A stretch of DNA of 64,000 nucleotides, from the NCBI GenBank assembly GCA_045110675.1, contig JBGCGJ010000029.1, forward strand, positions 18,511 to 82,510. Reading direction: 5' to 3'. This document shows, piece after piece, positions 60,325 to 64,000 of this stretch. The notes beneath the pieces were generated by a model. The model did no database searches and was not told the origin of the DNA. It saw only the letters and a list, made by a program, of their open reading frames with translations. Within the stretch, counting starts at the first letter, position 1, and each line of letters opens with the position of its first letter. Source of the stretch: JBALVT01 sp045110675 (lineage in GTDB: Bacteria; Pseudomonadota; Gammaproteobacteria; Pseudomonadales; Halieaceae). A program made the translations under genes and the position numbers.

Positions 60325-61617
60325 TCACTGTTTTGATTTGTTACTGCGGTAAAACTTCACGCCCGTACCCCATCGCTCGGGAAACCCCGGCCACGCTTCG
60401 CTTAGCTTGCCATCAGGACCTTTTATTTGCGTGATGTCTTCACGCTCGGGCAGATATGAACATGCGCGAGTGATCTGTTTTACGTGACAGTCGAAAAAAG
60501 CCAGGCTCATGTGTCGGTTGATGCGGTTGAGGGTTTCGATGCTCCAGCTGGGTTCGAAGTGATGTCCAATATCCAGATCATCGGTATAGGCAACGGCCGG
60601 TGCGGGATGGGCGACAATATTGTGCCGCGCGTTTTCATAAACCAGCAGGTAGTTGTGTTCCGAACCGGTTTGTTCGAATAGCTTCTTAACACCGTTTTCA
60701 AATCCTGATATATCGTCTTGATCACCCGACACATACATTGTGGGCAGTGTAATCTTCGCCATAGATGCCGCGTCGTGTACGGCTAACTCTCCACCCCAGG
60801 GCGAGAAAGCCATCATTGCCTTCCAGCGAGGGTCCACTTTTTCGCGACCCCCATTGCAGCTATTAAAGACCGGAAGTAGCGCGGCCGCCATCTCTTTGGG
60901 TGTGCCAAATTGCATGAGTGCTCCCTCGGTATAGGCGTAACAGCTACCCACGGTATTAATGGCTCCGTAGCCACCCATCGAGTAGCCGATGACTGCGGCC
61001 CTGTCAGCGTCGACGATATCTTTGAAGCGCGATTCGCCGCTACCGAAATAGTCGAGCACAAACTGCTGGTCGCGAGCGCGGTTAATCAATGTGCTGGGAA
61101 AGCCGGAAGAGGGGGAGTTGGCGAAATCTATTTCTGCGTTGGTTGAATCAGTGTGATCTATCGCCGCAACCACGTAACCATGACTGGCCAAGTGTTCTCC
61201 CAGGTAGAACATGATAGTTCTGTAGCCAGTGTAACCATGGGACAAAACGATGAGCGGGTATTTGTCCCCGTTTGTGGTCACAGCTGCGTCACGAAAACTG
61301 ACGCCCTGCAGCTCGAACTTGTTGTGCCCACGGGTCATGTTTTCATAGGTGGTTGTGGCCGCACCTTTGCGGGGTTCTGCGGGATACCAAACTTCCAAAG
61401 TGAGTGCCCGGTCTTCGGCGGTGGTGAAGTCCTTTGCACTCAGTTGCCTGGGGTTGGTGACAGTAATAGTAGATACGCCCACCGCAAGCTTGCCGGCGAA
61501 GGCCAATTCCGGCGTGACAGTGGGCTGATGGTGGTACAACTGTTCTGCCGCAAAAGCCGAAAGTGATGATACGGCGAAAAGGCTGAAACCAATAATGCGG
61601 CTGCTGAGTCGGTTCAC
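60325..61617 (-). CDS. Secreted alpha/beta-hydrolase (PAF acetylhydrolase-like)
   Basis: A 430-residue hydrolase. The N-terminus (MNRLSSRIIGFSLFAVSSLSAFA) is a signal peptide. The catalytic core shows PLIVLSHGYTGYR with the oxyanion region, AVIGYSMGGYG with the nucleophilic Ser, the acid in MYVSGDQDDISG and a probable His in NARHNIVAHP. This matches the dienelactone hydrolase/platelet-activating factor acetylhydrolase group of esterases. It would act in the periplasm or outside the cell on an ester; deacylation of a galactolipid or deacetylation of a galactan is plausible. It is divergent from the SDR gene with the motif between them. It is convergent with SapC, 12 bases apart. Confidence 0.85.
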   Translation of the reverse strand: MNRLSSRIIGFSLFAVSSLSAFAAEQLYHHQPTVTPELAFAGKLAVGVSTITVTNPRQLSAKDFTTAEDRALTLEVWYPAEPRKGAATTTYENMTRGHNKFELQGVSFRDAAVTTNGDKYPLIVLSHGYTGYRTIMFYLGEHLASHGYVVAAIDHTDSTNAEIDFANSPSSGFPSTLINRARDQQFVLDYFGSGESRFKDIVDADRAAVIGYSMGGYGAINTVGSCYAYTEGALMQFGTPKEMAAALLPVFNSCNGGREKVDPRWKAMMAFSPWGGELAVHDAASMAKITLPTMYVSGDQDDISGFENGVKKLFEQTGSEHNYLLVYENARHNIVAHPAPAVAYTDDLDIGHHFEPSWSIETLNRINRHMSLAFFDCHVKQITRACSYLPEREDITQIKGPDGKLSEAWPGFPERWGTGVKFYRSNKSKQ

Positions 61618-61744
61618 GGTTGATCGTTCCCTTTTGATTGTGACAAGTGATTGGCGATCTCAGCTCCCGGCGAACCGCAACTGGAAATAGCTCAGTATTG
61701 CTGGGCTATACTGACGTTGACCGGAGATGGATCAGATAATACTA

Positions 61745-61758
61745 TATATATTATAAAT
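61745..61758 (+). promoter_or_regulatory. AT-rich motif, site g
   Basis: TATATATTATAAAT lies 72 bases before the SDR start and between the divergent hydrolase and SDR genes. It fits WTATANTATAAAT exactly in the right half. Confidence 0.4.
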
Positions 61759-61830
61759 ACCGTTTCACGTCAATCGCGTCCGTTCCACTCCGCTCGGGCA
61801 AGCGCCAATAATAGTAAGAGGTTATTTGTA

Positions 61831-62598
61831 ATGCCTGGATTTGCGCAGTACCCGAGCCTTGCGGGACAGCTTGTATTCATTACCGGTGGGGCGACGGGTA
61901 TTGGCGCAGCCATGGTCGAAGCTTTCGCTCGCCAGGGTGCACAGGTGGCCTTTATCGATTTAGACGATGAGGCGGCAGGAACTTTGGTGGAGCAGGTCGA
62001 GAGCGAATTCGGCCTGCGACCCTGGTTTCAAAAGGTCGATGTTGTTGACGTCGATGCGCTGAAGGCTTCCATTGCCAGTGCGATTGGAGAGCACGGGCCG
62101 CTGCATACCCTGATCAATAATGTCGCGAATGACACGCGTCACTCGCCGATGGAAACAGGTCCCGCGCAATGGCGCAGCTGTTTGGCGGTCAATCTGGATG
62201 CCAGCTTTTATGCGGCTCAGTGCGCATTTGAAAGCATGAGCAAACTTGAGCGAGGTTCTATCATTAATTTCAGTTCTATCAATGCATTGTTGGGGCCGGC
62301 CAATATGCCAGGCTATGTCACTGCAAAGGCGGGTTTAATAGGAATGACCAAAGCCCTGGCTAGTGACTTCGGTGAATCAGGTATTCGGGTTAATGCCATA
62401 CTACCGGGCTGGGTTGTCACAGATCGTCAGCTCGATAAGTGGTTAACACCTGAAGCTGAAGCTGAATGGATGAAACATGTGTCGCTGAAGACACGGTTAA
62501 TGCCCGACGATGTTGCCAATCTGGCGATTTTTCTGGCGGCCGATGAGAGCAGCATGATCACAGGGCAAAGCTTTACCATCGACGGTGGTAGAACTTAA
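61831..62598 (+). CDS. Short-chain dehydrogenase, candidate D-galactose 1-dehydrogenase
   Basis: A 255-residue classical SDR. The cofactor motif is VFITGGATGIGAAM, Asp58-region VAFIDLDD suggests NAD preference, NNVAND replaces NNAG, and the catalytic Ser and Tyr-Lys are in IINFSSINA and PGYVTAKAG. The tail GQSFTIDGGRT is typical. The ATG at 61831 was preferred, with TAAGAGG ten bases upstream; the frame runs 60 codons further back across the promoter. It lies directly before dgoK and dgoA, where the pathway still lacks a galactose-oxidising enzyme. SDR-type galactose dehydrogenases occur in several proteobacteria, so this role is likely by context. A lactonase is not visible. Confidence 0.85.
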   Translation: MPGFAQYPSLAGQLVFITGGATGIGAAMVEAFARQGAQVAFIDLDDEAAGTLVEQVESEFGLRPWFQKVDVVDVDALKASIASAIGEHGPLHTLINNVANDTRHSPMETGPAQWRSCLAVNLDASFYAAQCAFESMSKLERGSIINFSSINALLGPANMPGYVTAKAGLIGMTKALASDFGESGIRVNAILPGWVVTDRQLDKWLTPEAEAEWMKHVSLKTRLMPDDVANLAIFLAADESSMITGQSFTIDGGRT

Positions 62599-62601
62599 GT
62601 C

Positions 62602-63546
62602 GTGGCAAAAAATAAGTTCATCGCCGGAGATTGGGGAACGAGCAAACTGCGCTTGTATCTCTGTGAGTTTGCCCCAGCTGGCGAGTCACGTGTGCTTGAA
62701 TCGCTCAGCGGTCCCGGTGTCAGTCAGATACCAGGAGAATTCGAAGCGACATTCTTTGCTTTGGCTGAGGGCTGGTTCGCCGCTCATGGCAGGCTTCCCG
62801 TGATTCTCTCAGGGATGGCTGGGTCGACAATTGGCTGGCGAGAAGCGCCCTATTTGCAGTGCCCGGTCAGCGTCGATGAAGTCGTTGGTGGGCGGGTTGC
62901 ATTTGCATCGCGCGAGGTAGAGTTTTCCATTGTGGCGGGTCTGAAAGTCAGTAACCCACTGGGTGCAGCTGATGTTATGCGCGGTGAAGAATTGCAACTA
63001 CTAGGTTGGATGCGCAGCCAACCGGACTCTCAAGGGAAGGCGCAAATCATCGCGCTTCCCGGGACACACAATAAGTGGGTGCTGTGCAGGAACGGTGTGA
63101 TCGAGACTTTTCTGTCGGCACTGACTGGAGAACTTTTTGCGCTGCTTAGTCATCACTCAGTGTTGATTTCCGATCGCGAGACAAAGCATTTCTCGCAGCA
63201 GGCTTTTATGGATGGCGTTAAAGCCGTTGAACAACTTGATGATGCCCAACTGCTGCATGCCTTGTTTTCTACCCGCGCTCGCCAGCTGCTGGCGGAGCTT
63301 TCGAGCGAAGATGCGAACTCCTATTTGTCTGGTCTGCTTATCGGTTCCGACGTGGTAGGTGCAACAGCAGTATTTCGGGACTTGGTTCCCGAATATTCCG
63401 AAGTGACACTGATCGGTGATGCCGCATTGAGTGAGCGGTATCGCCTGGTGCTTGATCATCTGGGTATCGCATCAAGCGCATGCGACATCGACAAAATAGC
63501 GATAGCAGGGTACGAGGCTGTTTATGAAAACATTTATGGGGGGTAG
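62602..63546 (+). CDS. dgoK: 2-dehydro-3-deoxygalactonokinase
   Basis: Phosphorylates 2-dehydro-3-deoxy-D-galactonate at C6 with ATP, the second step of galactonate breakdown. The 314-residue product has the DgoK/ROK-ASKHA pattern with IAGDWGTSKLRLYLCE (phosphate 1), LSGMAGSTIGWREAPYLQCP, VMRGEELQLLGWM, LPGTHNKWVL with a catalytic-type Asn and DAALSERYRLVLDHLG at the end. Escherichia coli DgoK has 292 residues. The start is GTG at 62602, three bases after the SDR stop, and dgoA begins eight bases after its stop, so the three form one operon. Confidence 0.93.
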   Translation: MAKNKFIAGDWGTSKLRLYLCEFAPAGESRVLESLSGPGVSQIPGEFEATFFALAEGWFAAHGRLPVILSGMAGSTIGWREAPYLQCPVSVDEVVGGRVAFASREVEFSIVAGLKVSNPLGAADVMRGEELQLLGWMRSQPDSQGKAQIIALPGTHNKWVLCRNGVIETFLSALTGELFALLSHHSVLISDRETKHFSQQAFMDGVKAVEQLDDAQLLHALFSTRARQLLAELSSEDANSYLSGLLIGSDVVGATAVFRDLVPEYSEVTLIGDAALSERYRLVLDHLGIASSACDIDKIAIAGYEAVYENIYGG

Positions 63547-63553
63547 GGAGTAG

Positions 63554-64000
63554 ATGGGCAGCGAAGCGGTGACAGAAAAATTAGAAAACTGGTTTGCGCG
63601 TACACCGGTTGTGGCGATTCTGCGGGGTGTCAGCCCTCAGGAAATCCTGGCGGTTGGTGAGGCGCTAGTGAATGCCCAGATTGGTATTATTGAAATTCCA
63701 CTGAACTCGCCAGAACCTTACGAAAGTATCAGGCTGCTGAATGAGGCCATAGGCGATCGTTGTGTTATCGGCGCCGGTACCGTCGTAACCCTGGAGCAGG
63801 CTGAAGCCGTCGCCGAAGCGGGCGGGACAATTGCGGTGAGCCCGAACACCAATCCGGCGATCATCCGGCGAAGCATTGAACTTGGAATGATTCCCATGCC
63901 GGGCTGGGCGACACCTACCGAGGCATTTGAGGCCTATCACGCCGGCGCGCGCTATCTAAAGCTGTTTCCTGCTGTCACCTATGGGCCAGCACATATTAAA
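63554..64000 (+). CDS. dgoA: 2-dehydro-3-deoxy-6-phosphogalactonate aldolase (partial, cut by window end)
   Basis: Splits 2-dehydro-3-deoxy-6-phosphogalactonate into pyruvate and glyceraldehyde 3-phosphate. 149 codons are visible from the ATG at 63554, preceded by GGGAG. The product contains VVAILRGVSPQEIL, IIEIPLNSPEPYES with the catalytic Glu, VIGAGTVVTLEQAEAV and the Schiff-base Lys region YLKLFPAVTYGP, the plan of the KDPG/KDPGal aldolase family. EIPLNSP is a hallmark of the galactonate-specific DgoA members. The gene continues beyond the window; about 55-60 residues are missing. It is the last visible gene of the SDR-dgoK-dgoA operon. Confidence 0.93.
   Translation, partial: MGSEAVTEKLENWFARTPVVAILRGVSPQEILAVGEALVNAQIGIIEIPLNSPEPYESIRLLNEAIGDRCVIGAGTVVTLEQAEAVAEAGGTIAVSPNTNPAIIRRSIELGMIPMPGWATPTEAFEAYHAGARYLKLFPAVTYGPAHIK

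Overview
The window reads as a chromosomal segment of a marine, polysaccharide-degrading gammaproteobacterium (Cellvibrionales/Alteromonadales-like). That assignment rests on the gene content: a large TonB-dependent receptor followed by a tryptophan-halogenase-like flavoprotein and a SapC protein, sodium/sugar symport, a De Ley-Doudoroff type galactose pathway, and long VCBS/FG-GAP proteins. I could not place it at genus level. I saw no rRNA, tRNA, insertion sequence, integrase or CRISPR array.

Layout. (1) 0.1-0.75 kb: an orphan LuxR-type response regulator. (2) 1.3-7.6 kb: left arm of a galactoside-utilisation locus, with a FadR-type GntR regulator, D-galactonate dehydratase (dgoD), a GlpD-like FAD dehydrogenase and a GH36 alpha-galactosidase. 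(3) 7.8-8.4 kb: a PEP-CTERM surface protein. (4) 8.7-28.8 kb: a mixed-orientation accessory part of an exopolysaccharide (EPS) region, with methyltransferase, 2OG-Fe(II) oxygenase, GH43-like lipoprotein, two DegT aminotransferases, glycosyltransferases, a flippase, a galactose-oxidase-type copper radical oxidase, a FemAB/GNAT-like protein, an SDR, and two membrane-anchored VCBS/ASPIC-UnbV proteins. (5) 28.8-43.98 kb: a compact minus-strand EPS operon with glycosyltransferases, a second Wzx, Wzy, a degenerate CpsD-like ATPase, Wzz, Wza, CDP-sugar genes and the WcaJ-type priming transferase. (6) 44.4-50.9 kb: a plus-strand operon for a modified, probably C-methylated, sugar. (7) 51.0-64.0 kb: right arm of the galactoside locus, with sodium/galactose-type symporter, GH42 beta-galactosidase, TonB receptor, halogenase-like protein, SapC, an alpha/beta hydrolase, an SDR (candidate galactose dehydrogenase), dgoK and dgoA (cut by the window end).

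How it fits together. Outer-membrane uptake by the TonB receptor, hydrolysis by GH36 and GH42, sodium-coupled galactose uptake, oxidation to galactonate (SDR), then DgoD, DgoK and DgoA to pyruvate and glyceraldehyde 3-phosphate form a near-complete route. No lactonase is evident. The two arms lie on either side of about 43 kb of EPS genes. An AT-rich half-palindromic motif (consensus WTATANTATAAAT) recurs upstream of the GntR gene, dgoD, the glpD/GH36 divergent region, the symporter, the GH42/TonB divergent region and the SDR. It is a candidate shared operator of the GntR regulator.

The most unusual observation is a VCBS-ASPIC/UnbV-thioredoxin gene (14923-18177, minus strand) split by one in-frame UGA. 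A stem-loop with the geometry of a bacterial SECIS element follows 11 nt after the UGA. It could be a selenoprotein, a readthrough case, or a plain nonsense mutation or sequencing error. Other highlights are the copper radical oxidase with all metal and cofactor residues inside the EPS region, a Gfo/Idh/MocA-FAD oxidoreductase fusion, and a CpsD-like protein that has lost its P-loop.
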